Shown here piece by piece: positions 1 through 7,462 of a stretch of 8,968 nucleotides of DNA. Below the pieces are notes generated by a model, which saw nothing but the letters and a program-made list of their open reading frames with translations, was not told the origin of the DNA and made no database searches. The translations under genes were made by a program, and so were the position numbers. Each line of letters begins with the position of its first letter. Position 1 is the first letter of the stretch. Source of the DNA: Pedosphaera sp. (GTDB taxonomy: Bacteria > Verrucomicrobiota > Verrucomicrobiia > Limisphaerales > SIAT01); contig SIAT01000069.1 in NCBI GenBank assembly GCA_009691645.1, positions 1 to 8,968 on the forward strand, written 5' to 3'.

Positions 1-1
1 G

Positions 2-758
2 CGCCAGCTTCAGAGGATGAAAGAGGGGCGCGACAAAAAAGAGGAGGTCGCCATCAAGCCCGACGAGTACACGGTGAAAGGCATCTTCGACGTGGGCTAC
101 TACGAATACAACGTCTCGGTCATCGTCGGTTCGCTCGCCAACGCGCAGGATCTCTACGACCTCGGCGAGAATGTGCACGGCTTGATGGTGATGCTCGACG
201 ATCCGTTCAAAGTCGAGGCTGTGCGGCGTGAGTTGTATGAGGCGCTGCATCGCGGCGGCGGCGAGTACATCGTCACCACGTGGCCCGAGGAGAACGCCGG
301 CTTGCTGCAGGCGGTGATGGTGGAGAAGAGCGTGATGTTCTACATCCTCTTCTTCATCATGATCGTCGCCGCGTTCGGTATTACCAGTGTGCTCATCACG
401 TTCGTCGTTCAGAAGACGCGCGAGATCGGCGTGCTCAAGGCGCTCGGCGCGACCAGCGGGCAGGTGATGGGCGTGTTCCTCAGTCAGAGCCTCGTGGTGG
501 GCCTGATCGGGGTGCTCGGCGGGTTCGGTCTCGGCTGGCTCGCGCTCGCTTATCGAAACGAGTTTCTTCTGGCGATGCGGAAACTGACCGGCTTCGAGCT
601 GTTTCCGCAGGCCATCTATAATCTGCCCGAGTTGCCAGCCGTGATTGTCCCCAGCGAAATCATACTTATCTGCGGCGGGTCAATGCTGCTCTGTGTGCTG
701 GCGGGTTTGCTGCCGGCGTGGTACGCGGGCCGGCTCAAGCCAGTGGAGGCGTTGCGCT

Positions 759-766
<8 letters not shown>
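2..766 (+). CDS. LolC/LolE-type lipoprotein-releasing ABC transporter permease (5'-partial)
   Basis: This is the C-terminal part of an FtsX/MacB-fold permease. The reading frame is open to the left edge, so the true start lies upstream; the ATG at 17 is probably internal. Counting from that ATG, residues 1-100 are a soluble periplasmic portion. Three membrane segments follow at about 107-131, 150-178 and 213-236. The short loop after the first reads KTREIGVLKALGAT, a hallmark of the FtsX-like domain of LolC/LolE. The end (GLLPAWYAGRLKPVEALRYE) is also typical of the family. The N-terminal membrane helix expected for the family is outside the window. In Gram-negative cells these permeases pull mature lipoproteins out of the inner membrane for delivery to LolA. 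The partner ATPase gene overlaps its stop codon. LolC and LolE cannot be told apart here, and a MacB-like exporter of another substrate is possible but less likely. Confidence 0.88.
745..749 (+). promoter_or_regulatory. Ribosome binding site of the LolD-type gene
   Basis: GGAGG lies inside the end of the permease gene, 9 nt before the ATG at 759. It supports that start over the in-frame ATG at 645, which would give an N-terminal extension unlike any LolD. Confidence 0.7.
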
Positions 767-1457
<691 letters not shown>

Positions 1458-1501
1458 AGTGGGACTGGAGATTCGCACCCGCCCGCCGCTTCTTTCCTTT
1501 G

Positions 1502-1530
1502 TTGCACGGGTGGAAGCGGTTGCCTAAGCT
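1502..1530 (+). promoter_or_regulatory. Weak candidate promoter for the aminotransferase gene
   Basis: The 90-nt gap after the LolD gene holds TTGCAC (1502-1507) and TAAGCT (1525-1530), separated by 17 nt. Each box matches only three of six sigma-70 consensus bases, so this is only a guess that the gene is transcribed separately from the lol genes. No convincing terminator is visible in the gap. Confidence 0.15.
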
Positions 1531-1547
1531 CCGCGAAGTTGGAAAGT

Positions 1548-2414
1548 ATGAAGGTTTATATTGACGGCAAATTTTACGACGAGCAGGACGCGAAGATCTC
1601 CGTGTTCGATCACGGCCTGCTTTACGGCGATGGCATCTTCGAGGGCATCCGGACCTACAACGGTCGCGTGTTCAAGCTGAAGGAGCACATCCAGCGGCTC
1701 TATTATTCGGCCAAGGCGATTCTGCTCACCATGCCGATCACGCCGGAGGAGATGACGAAGGCGGTGGTGGAGACCTGCCGCGCGAATGATTTGCGCGATG
1801 GCTACGTTCGCCTCGTTGTCACGCGTGGTGTCGGCACGTTGGGGCTGAACCCGAACCGCTGCAAGCATCCGTCGGTCATCGTCATCGCCGGCAAGATCCA
1901 GTTTTATCCGGAGGAGATGTACAAGAACGGGATGGAAATCGTGACGGTGGCGACGACGCGCAACCTCGTCAACGCCGTCAACCCCGCCATCAAGTCGCTG
2001 AACTATCTGAACAACATCCTCGCGAAGATTGAGGCGAACATTGCCGGCGTCGAGGAAGCGATCATGTTGAACAGCGACGGCTTCGTGGCGGAATGCACGG
2101 GCGACAATATTTTCATGGTGAAGGGCAAGCAGTTGCTCACGCCGCCGCTCTCGGCCGGCGCGCTCTACGGCATCACGCGCGGCGTGGTGATGGATCTCGG
2201 TCGCGATGCCGGACTGCAAGTGGGCGAACCGAACCTGACGCGTTACGACTTTTTCAACGCCGACGAATGTTTCCTCACCGGAACCGGTGCGGAGCTGATT
2301 CCCGTGGTGAAGATTGACGGTCGCCAGATCGGCACGGGTCAACCAGGGGGGGTGACGCACGATTTGATTGAGCGTTACCAAACCTTGACGAAGAGCACGG
2401 GTGAGCCGATATAA
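1548..2414 (+). CDS. ilvE: Class IV PLP aminotransferase, branched-chain amino acid aminotransferase-like
   Basis: A 288-residue cytoplasmic fold-type IV PLP enzyme. It probably exchanges amino groups between glutamate and branched-chain 2-oxo acids, the last step of valine, leucine and isoleucine synthesis. The N-terminus (YIDGKFY, then FDHGLLYGDGIFEGIRTYNG at 20-39) is the family opening. The PLP-binding lysine is Lys149 in AIKSLNYLNN. The cofactor-site motif AECTGDNIF (181-189) and the TGTGAELIPV segment (244-253) are also present, and the length is normal. The ATG at 1548 is chosen because its MKVYIDG matches family starts; an in-frame TTG at 1539 would add only three residues. Neither has a good Shine-Dalgarno. 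The gene ends 13 nt before mcsA, so the two are probably co-transcribed. D-amino acid aminotransferase or aminodeoxychorismate lyase share this fold, but the FEGIR and TGTGAE motifs favour a branched-chain type. A run of seven G at 2346-2352 stays in frame. Confidence 0.82.
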   Translation: MKVYIDGKFYDEQDAKISVFDHGLLYGDGIFEGIRTYNGRVFKLKEHIQRLYYSAKAILLTMPITPEEMTKAVVETCRANDLRDGYVRLVVTRGVGTLGLNPNRCKHPSVIVIAGKIQFYPEEMYKNGMEIVTVATTRNLVNAVNPAIKSLNYLNNILAKIEANIAGVEEAIMLNSDGFVAECTGDNIFMVKGKQLLTPPLSAGALYGITRGVVMDLGRDAGLQVGEPNLTRYDFFNADECFLTGTGAELIPVVKIDGRQIGTGQPGGVTHDLIERYQTLTKSTGEPI

Positions 2415-2419
2415 AATTT

Positions 2420-2425
2420 AAGGGG
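2420..2425 (+). promoter_or_regulatory. Purine-rich ribosome-binding candidate before mcsA
   Basis: AAGGGG lies in the 13-nt gap between the aminotransferase stop and the mcsA ATG at 2428. The spacing of 2 nt is shorter than ideal, so it may act together with coupling from the upstream gene. Confidence 0.35.
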
Positions 2426-2427
2426 CT

Positions 2428-2949
2428 ATGCTTTGCTGCCAGTGCAACCAGAATGAGGCCACCGTCCACCTGACCGAGGTCGTGGGGGACAAGATGAAGA
2501 AGGTGGACCTCTGTGAGGCGTGCGCCAAGGCCAAGGGCGTGAGTGATCCCGCCGGTTTCGCTCTGGCGGATTTGCTGCTCGGTCTCGGCGCTTCCCAGCA
2601 GGTGGAACAGTCGGCGGGCGCCGAGGGCGGGCAATTGGCCTGTGCGAACTGCGGTTTTACGCAGGCGGATTTCAAGAAGACCGGCCGTCTCGGTTGTTCG
2701 GAATGTTACAACAGTTTCGCCGACGGTCTCGAGGGCGTGCTCAAGACGATGCACAAAGGCACGCGCCACGTCGGCAAAGTACCGAAGGCGCTCCGGCAGG
2801 TGCGCGATGTCTCCGACCAACTCAAGACGCTCCAGAAGAAGTTGGATAAGAGCATCACGACGGAGGATTTCGAGCAGGCGGCCGTGTTGCGCGACGAGAT
2901 CAAGAAGCTCCAGAAGCGGCTCACTGAAGTGGCCGCCCCCGAGCGATGA
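2428..2949 (+). CDS. mcsA: McsA-type zinc-finger/UVR-motif activator of the protein-arginine kinase
   Basis: A 173-residue protein of McsA architecture. It has paired cysteine motifs for zinc: CCQC at residues 3-6 with CEAC at 29-32, then CANC at 72-75 with CSEC at 90-93. A C-terminal UVR-type helical hairpin spans about 134-168 (LQKKLDKSITTEDFEQAAVL and onward to LQKRL). In Firmicutes McsA binds and activates the arginine kinase McsB and helps couple it to ClpC. The length is close to the Bacillus protein (about 185). The stop overlaps the mcsB start in ATGA, the usual gene order. The region between the zinc pairs (about 52-68) is low in complexity and looks like a linker. The annotation name 'UvrB/UvrC motif-containing protein' refers to the same family; a role in DNA repair is not implied. 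Confidence 0.9.
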   Translation: MLCCQCNQNEATVHLTEVVGDKMKKVDLCEACAKAKGVSDPAGFALADLLLGLGASQQVEQSAGAEGGQLACANCGFTQADFKKTGRLGCSECYNSFADGLEGVLKTMHKGTRHVGKVPKALRQVRDVSDQLKTLQKKLDKSITTEDFEQAAVLRDEIKKLQKRLTEVAAPER

Positions 2950-4019
2950 ACATCCACGAATTCCTCAGCACACCGCTGGAAAGCTGCCAGCGCGCTGGGC
3001 CGCATGACGGCGTGGTGCTCTCCAGTCGCGTGCGGTTGGCGCGCAACATCAAGGCCGTGCCGTTCCCCGGCCGCGCCAAGAAAAGCGAGCGGGTGAAGGC
3101 CTGCGACTTGATTCGCAAGGGCGTGGAGGAGTTGCCCGAGATGGCCGGCGCGTTCGCCGATTCGATGGAGCACCTCGGCGCGATGGACAAGCAGATCCTC
3201 GTCGAGCGCCATCTCATCAGCCGCGAGCATGCGGCCAAGAGCGCGGGCAGCGGTTTCGTGCTGAGCCGCGACGAGACGCTCTGCGTGATGATCAACGAGG
3301 AGGATCATCTGCGGATGCAGTCGCTCCAGCCGGGGCTTCAGCTCAAGAAAGCGTGGCAGGCGATTGACGAAGTGGACTCGCGCTTGGAGACGAAGCTCGA
3401 TTTCGCCTTCTCGTCGGACTTGGGTTATCTCACCGCCTGTCCGACGAACCTCGGCACCGGCATCCGCGTCAGCGCGATGCTGCATCTGCCCGGGCTCGTG
3501 TTGGCGGAGCACATCAACCAGATCATCCAAGCCGTCACCAAGCTCGGCCACGCGGTGCGCGGCCTTTACGGCGAGGGCACCGAGGCGCTCGGTCATGTTT
3601 TCCAAGTCTCGAACCAGATGACTCTCGGTGAGAGCGAGTCGGACATCGTCGAGCGCATCCACAAGGTGCTGCTGCAGATCATCGAGCACGAGATGAACGC
3701 GCGCTCCAGCATGCTTCAGACGAAGCCGAAGGTGCTCTTCAACCAGATTGGCCGCGCCTACGGCACCCTTGCGCATGCGCACTCCATCACCTCGAAGGAG
3801 ACGATGAACCTCCTCTCGCTGATGCGCCTCGGCGTGGGCCAGGGGATGTTTCCCGGCGTGGAGAAGGCGCTGCTCGATGAACTGTTCATCACCACGCAGC
3901 CGGCTCATTTGCAGAAACAATTCACCGAGAAGCTCGAAGCGGACGAGCGGGACATCCTGCGCGCGGACATGTTGCGCGACCGGCTCAAGAAAGTGGCCGG
4001 CCCAGTGATTCCGGCTTAG
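2946..4019 (+). CDS. mcsB: Protein-arginine kinase McsB
   Basis: A 357-residue ATP:guanido phosphotransferase-family kinase that phosphorylates arginine side chains of proteins, tagging them for ClpC-ClpP degradation. Family motifs are visible: SSRVRLARN (26-34) and MINEEDHLR (115-123) of the phosphagen-kinase core, the active-site signature CPTNLGTGIR with Cys165 (165-174), and GEGTEA (209-214) carrying a catalytic-type glutamate. The C-terminal RDILRA (335-340) fits the RDxxRA motif that forms the allosteric phospho-arginine site in McsB and is absent from metabolite-specific arginine kinases. The lack of the full N-terminal helical domain seen in animal arginine/creatine kinases also fits McsB. 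The start overlaps the mcsA stop by 4 nt (ATGA), consistent with balanced production of the two partners. A 101-nt gap separates it from clpC. Confidence 0.95.
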   Translation: MNIHEFLSTPLESCQRAGPHDGVVLSSRVRLARNIKAVPFPGRAKKSERVKACDLIRKGVEELPEMAGAFADSMEHLGAMDKQILVERHLISREHAAKSAGSGFVLSRDETLCVMINEEDHLRMQSLQPGLQLKKAWQAIDEVDSRLETKLDFAFSSDLGYLTACPTNLGTGIRVSAMLHLPGLVLAEHINQIIQAVTKLGHAVRGLYGEGTEALGHVFQVSNQMTLGESESDIVERIHKVLLQIIEHEMNARSSMLQTKPKVLFNQIGRAYGTLAHAHSITSKETMNLLSLMRLGVGQGMFPGVEKALLDELFITTQPAHLQKQFTEKLEADERDILRADMLRDRLKKVAGPVIPA

Positions 4020-4111
4020 ATTGGGGAACGATGCGGAAGAGGAGCACGCAGCGGTGCTGAAGGAGTTGAGGTCGAGTTGGATGCTGGACAAAACAACCAG
4101 CCCAAAGCATT

Positions 4112-4117
4112 TATAAC
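4112..4117 (+). promoter_or_regulatory. Possible -10 element in the mcsB-clpC gap
   Basis: The gap between mcsB and clpC (4020-4120) turns AT-rich at its end. It contains TATAAC, five of six matches to the sigma-70 -10 box. The best -35-like hexamer, TGGACA (4085-4090), is 21 nt away, longer than the usual 16-18. Transcription from here would begin near 4124, which would suit the downstream ATG at 4136 rather than the ATG at 4121. No CtsR-type direct heptamer repeat is visible. The remainder of the gap shows nothing recognisable. Confidence 0.2.
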
Positions 4118-4120
4118 ACT

Positions 4121-6622
4121 ATGAGCGACGAAGCGATGAGCAACTTCACCCCGCGAGCCCAGCAGGTGCTCGCGCTGGCGCGCAAGGAAGCCGACCGGTT
4201 CAACCACAACTTTGTCGGCACGGAGCATCTGCTGCTCGGCCTCATCAAGCTGGGGCAGGGGGTCGCCGTCAACGTGCTCCAGAAGATGGGACTCGACCTC
4301 GACACCGTGCGGTTGGAGGTCGAGAAGCAGGTCGGCACCGGTCCCGACCAGAAGCAGTCGGGGAACATCCCCTACACGCCGCGCGTGAAGAAAGTGCTCA
4401 ACCTCGCCCAGAAGGAAGCCAAGGCTCTCAGTCACACCTACGTCGGCACCGAGCACGTTCTGCTCGGTCTGCTCCGCGAAGGCGAGGGAGTCGCCGCCCG
4501 CGTGCTCAAGAATCTTGACGTGGACATCGAGTTGACGCGTCAGGAGATTTTGAAGGAATTGGATCCGAACTTTGCCGCGCAGGAAGAGGCCGCGCAGCAG
4601 GGTGAGTCGGGCGAGGAGAAGCCCGCGCCGTCAAAGAAATCCGAGGGCAAGACGCCGGCGTTGAAGGCGTTCGGCCGCGATCTCACTGAGATCGCCAAGA
4701 AAGGTGATTTGGATCCAGTCATCGGCCGCGCGAACGAGATCGAGCGTGTCATCCAGATTCTTTGCCGTCGCACCAAGAATAATCCCGTGCTGCTCGGCGA
4801 GGCCGGGGTCGGCAAGACGGCCATCGTCGAGGGTCTCGCGCAGGAGATTGCCAAGGGCAACGTGCCGGAGTTGCTCCGCGAGAAGCGCGTGGTCACGCTC
4901 GACCTCGCGTTGATGGTCGCCGGCACCAAGTACCGCGGCCAGTTCGAGGAGCGCATCAAGGCGGTGATGGACGAGATCCGCCGTGCCAAGAACGTCATTC
5001 TTTTCATCGACGAGCTGCACACCATCGTCGGGGCCGGTTCCGCCGAAGGCACGATGGATGCCTCGAACATCATCAAGCCGGCCCTCAGCCGTGGCGAGTT
5101 GCAGTGTGTCGGCGCCACCACGCTCAACGAGTATCGTAAGTACATCGAGAAGGACGCCGCGCTCGAGCGCCGCTTCCAAAACGTGCGTGTCGAGGCCCCT
5201 TCCATCGAGGAAGCGGTGCAGATTCTCAAAGGTCTTCGCTCGAAGTACGAGGATCACCACAAAGCGATCATCACCGACGCCGCCATCGAGACGGCCGTCA
5301 AACTTTCCGACCGTTACATCACCTCCCGTTTTCTTCCGGACAAAGCCATCGACGTGATGGACGAAGCCGGTTCGCGCGCGCGCATCACCGCGATGACTCG
5401 CCCGCCTGACGTGAAGCACATCGAGAGGGAGATCGAGGAGATCAAGGCCAAGAAAGAGAAAGCCATTCGCGAGCAGGATTTCGAGGGTGCTGCCTCGATG
5501 CGCGATCAGGAGAAACAGGCGAAAGAGAAGTTCGAATCCGTGCTCAACACTTGGAAAACCGTGCGCGAAGAGAAGCGCGTGACCGTGGATGAAGAGGGCA
5601 TTCTACACGTCATCTCCAAGTGGACCGGCGTGCCGCTCCGGCGGATGGAGAAGGACGAGATCAAGAAGCTGCTCGATCTCGAAAAGGAGCTGTGCAACGT
5701 CATCATCGGCCAGGACATCGCCGTCACCGCGCTCTGCAAAGCGCTGCGCCGCTCGCGCGCGGATCTCAAGGATCCGAAGCGCCCCATCGGCACTTTCGCG
5801 CTACTCGGGCCGACCGGCGTGGGCAAGACGTTGCTGGCGAAAACCGTCGCCGAACAGTACTTCGGGGATAGCAAGGCGCTCATCCAACTCGACATGAGCG
5901 AGTACATGGAGAAGTTCAGCTCCTCGCGAATGGTCGGCTCGCCCCCCGGTTACGTGGGTTACGAGGAAGGTGGCCAACTCACCGAGCAGGTGCGCCGCCG
6001 GCCTTATTCCGTGGTGCTCTTCGACGAAATCGAGAAGGCCCATCCCGACGTGATGAACATGCTCCTTCAGATTCTTGAGGAAGGCAAATTGACGGACAAC
6101 ATGGGCCGCACGGTGGACTTCCGGAACACGATTATCCTCCTCACCTCGAACCTCGGCTCCGAGACCATCAAGAAGAATTCGAGCATCGGGTTCGGCAACG
6201 TTTCAGGAGAGGGCGACTATGAGAAGATGCGCGAACGCATTCTTGAAGAGGCCAAGAAAGCCTTCCGCCCCGAGTTCCTGAACCGGCTCGATGACGTCAT
6301 CGTCTTCCACTCGCTCACCAAGCCCAATCTCATCACCATTCTCGACCTCGAGATCAACAAGGTGCTCACCCGGCTCAAGGCCCGGAACATCACGCTCCAG
6401 CTCGACGATAAGGCGAAGGACTTCCTCGTGGAGAAGGGCTACGATCCGGCCTTCGGCGCGCGTCCGATGCGCCGCTCAGTCGAGCGCTACCTCGAAGATC
6501 CGCTCGCCGAGGAGATTCTCAAAGGCACCTTCCACGAGAGCGATCCTGTTGTTGTCTCGGCCGAGAAAGACAAGCTCACCTTCACACAGAACGCCGCGGC
6601 ATCCGGCGCGCTCTCGAGCTGA
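4121..6622 (+). CDS. clpC: ATP-dependent Clp protease ATP-binding subunit ClpC
   Basis: An 833-residue class I Hsp100 unfoldase that unfolds proteins and threads them into ClpP. Domains in order: the duplicated Clp N-domain (about 8-150) with VGTEH in each half (glutamates 35 and 111, matching the phospho-arginine-binding residues of Bacillus ClpC); a charged linker (151-180); AAA ring 1 with Walker A GEAGVGKT (226-233), pore loop KYRG (270-273), Walker B ILFIDE (293-298) and arginine-finger region ALERRFQ (347-353); a middle domain (about 415-500) with a UVR-like EQDFEGAASMRDQ from 451; AAA ring 2 with Walker A GPTGVGKT (563-570), pore loop GYVGYEEGG (610-618) and Walker B VVLFDE (631-636). 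A ClpP-docking loop IGFG (689-692) follows. The short middle domain separates ClpC from ClpB. The start is uncertain: ATG 4121 and in-frame ATG 4136 (MSNFTPRAQ) are both plausible and neither has a Shine-Dalgarno. Confidence 0.95.
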   Translation: MSDEAMSNFTPRAQQVLALARKEADRFNHNFVGTEHLLLGLIKLGQGVAVNVLQKMGLDLDTVRLEVEKQVGTGPDQKQSGNIPYTPRVKKVLNLAQKEAKALSHTYVGTEHVLLGLLREGEGVAARVLKNLDVDIELTRQEILKELDPNFAAQEEAAQQGESGEEKPAPSKKSEGKTPALKAFGRDLTEIAKKGDLDPVIGRANEIERVIQILCRRTKNNPVLLGEAGVGKTAIVEGLAQEIAKGNVPELLREKRVVTLDLALMVAGTKYRGQFEERIKAVMDEIRRAKNVILFIDELHTIVGAGSAEGTMDASNIIKPALSRGELQCVGATTLNEYRKYIEKDAALERRFQNVRVEAPSIEEAVQILKGLRSKYEDHHKAIITDAAIETAVKLSDRYITSRFLPDKAIDVMDEAGSRARITAMTRPPDVKHIEREIEEIKAKKEKAIREQDFEGAASMRDQEKQAKEKFESVLNTWKTVREEKRVTVDEEGILHVISKWTGVPLRRMEKDEIKKLLDLEKELCNVIIGQDIAVTALCKALRRSRADLKDPKRPIGTFALLGPTGVGKTLLAKTVAEQYFGDSKALIQLDMSEYMEKFSSSRMVGSPPGYVGYEEGGQLTEQVRRRPYSVVLFDEIEKAHPDVMNMLLQILEEGKLTDNMGRTVDFRNTIILLTSNLGSETIKKNSSIGFGNVSGEGDYEKMRERILEEAKKAFRPEFLNRLDDVIVFHSLTKPNLITILDLEINKVLTRLKARNITLQLDDKAKDFLVEKGYDPAFGARPMRRSVERYLEDPLAEEILKGTFHESDPVVVSAEKDKLTFTQNAAASGALSS

Positions 6623-6643
6623 GACTGAGATGGGAATGCCCTT

Positions 6644-6657
6644 TAGCGCGAACGCTA
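6644..6657 (+). repeat. Small perfect inverted repeat (hairpin 1) after clpC
   Basis: TAGCG-CGAA-CGCTA forms a perfect 5-bp stem with a 4-base loop, 22 nt beyond the clpC stop. There is no following T-run, so it is not a classical intrinsic terminator. It could shape the 3' end of the clpC message or be part of a dispersed intergenic repeat. Confidence 0.45.
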
Positions 6658-6658
6658 T

Positions 6659-6674
6659 CCGCCTGTGCCGGCGG
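6659..6674 (+). repeat. Second GC-only inverted repeat (hairpin 2) next to the mlaE ribosome binding site
   Basis: CCGCC (6659-6663) pairs with GGCGG (6670-6674) around a 6-base loop. The stem ends two bases before the AGGAA that serves mlaE, so it could affect ribosome access to mlaE. Whether it folds in vivo is unknown. Confidence 0.4.
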
Positions 6675-6675
6675 C

Positions 6676-6680
6676 AGGAA
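6676..6680 (+). promoter_or_regulatory. Ribosome binding site of mlaE
   Basis: AGGAA lies 8 nt before the ATG at 6689, 2 nt before the in-frame ATG at 6683, and downstream of the in-frame GTG at 6665. The spacing favours translation from 6689. Confidence 0.55.
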
Positions 6681-6688
6681 TAATGACG

Positions 6689-7462
6689 ATGAGCGGGACG
6701 CCAGCCAAATGGTTCATTCGCACCGTCGCCGACCTCGGCGGTTTCACGCTGCTCGCGGCCGAGGTGCTGCGTTCGCTCGTCAGCGTGCGTCCGAGTTTTC
6801 GTGACCTCGTCTACCAACTCTACTTCATCGGCGTGAAGTCGCAGTCGGTTGTGCTCATCACCGGCGCGTTCACGGGAATGGTTCTCTGCGCACAAGCTTT
6901 TTTCCAATTCCAAAAGGTGAAGATGGAGACTGGGACGTTGGCCTTGGTGGGCGTCTCGATGTCGAGCGAGCTGGGGCCGGTGCTCACGGGTTTGATGGTC
7001 GCTGGTCGCGTCGGCGCGGCGATGGCTGCCGAGTTGGGAACGATGCGCGTGACCGAGCAGGTTGATGCGTTGCGCACGCTTGCGACTCATCCGGTGGATT
7101 ATCTCGTCGTTCCGCGCTTTCTCGCGACCTTGATTGCGATGCCGCTGCTCACCATCGAAGCCATCGCCGTCGGTATCGGTTCAGCATACGTCGTGGGCGT
7201 GCATTTTCTCGGCATCGACGCGGCCTACTCATGGGCACATATGTTGAAGTATGTCGGCAAGAGCGACATCGCGATGGGAATGTTCAAGACCCTCTGTTTC
7301 GGCATGATCATCGCTTTGGTCGGCTGTTACAAAGGGCTGAACTGCCGTGAAGGAGCCGAGGGTGTCGGTCACGCCACTACCGAAGCGGTCGTCACGGCAT
7401 CAATCTCCATCCTGATGAGTAACTTTTTTCTCACACTGGCGCTCCGCGGATTACTGGAATGA
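6689..7462 (+). CDS. mlaE: MlaE/YrbE-type phospholipid ABC transporter permease
   Basis: A 257-residue inner-membrane permease of the MlaE (YrbE) family, the core channel subunit of MCE transporters that move phospholipids between inner and outer membranes. The family's signature stretch is present: ELGPVLTGLMVAGRVGAAMA from residue 94, continuing with AELGTMRVTEQVDAL to 128. A second conserved block contains CYKGL (213-217) and EGAEGVGHATTEAVV (221-235). Hydrophobic segments lie at about 49-72, 141-172, 199-217 and 235-255, and the length is normal for MlaE (about 260). The start at 6689 is chosen from AGGAA spacing; ATG 6683 would add two residues and GTG 6665 eight. Its stop overlaps the mlaF start (ATGA). 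It lies 66 nt after clpC, so it may be read through from clpC or have its own promoter; none is evident. Confidence 0.93.
   Translation: MSGTPAKWFIRTVADLGGFTLLAAEVLRSLVSVRPSFRDLVYQLYFIGVKSQSVVLITGAFTGMVLCAQAFFQFQKVKMETGTLALVGVSMSSELGPVLTGLMVAGRVGAAMAAELGTMRVTEQVDALRTLATHPVDYLVVPRFLATLIAMPLLTIEAIAVGIGSAYVVGVHFLGIDAAYSWAHMLKYVGKSDIAMGMFKTLCFGMIIALVGCYKGLNCREGAEGVGHATTEAVVTASISILMSNFFLTLALRGLLE

Noticed and set aside
645..758. N-terminal extension of the LolD gene from the ATG at 645
   Set aside because: The added residues are an out-of-frame reading of the permease gene and match no LolD; the ATG at 759 has a good ribosome binding site.
1476..1512. CACCCG/CGGGTG inverted repeat after lolD as a terminator
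   Set aside because: The arms are 6 bp with a 25-base loop and no T-run follows, so a functional intrinsic terminator is not supported.
2346..2352. Run of seven G in the aminotransferase gene as a phase-variation or frameshift site
   Set aside because: The gene is in frame through the run and its C-terminus looks normal; seven G is not remarkable at this base composition.
1524..2381. Minus-strand open frame opposite the aminotransferase gene
   Set aside because: Its product is rich in His, Arg and Val with no motif, as expected for an antisense shadow of a real gene.
2706..4091. Long minus-strand open frame (461 codons) opposite mcsA/mcsB
   Set aside because: It lies antisense to two clearly identified genes, its translation shows no recognisable domain, and long shadow frames are expected in GC-rich DNA.
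4020..4120. CtsR operator upstream of clpC
   Set aside because: No tandem GGTCAAA-like heptamers were found in the gap on reading both strands.
6476..7090. Minus-strand open frame spanning the clpC-mlaE junction
   Set aside because: Most of it is antisense to the ClpC C-terminus and MlaE N-terminus, with a low-complexity His/Arg-rich translation.
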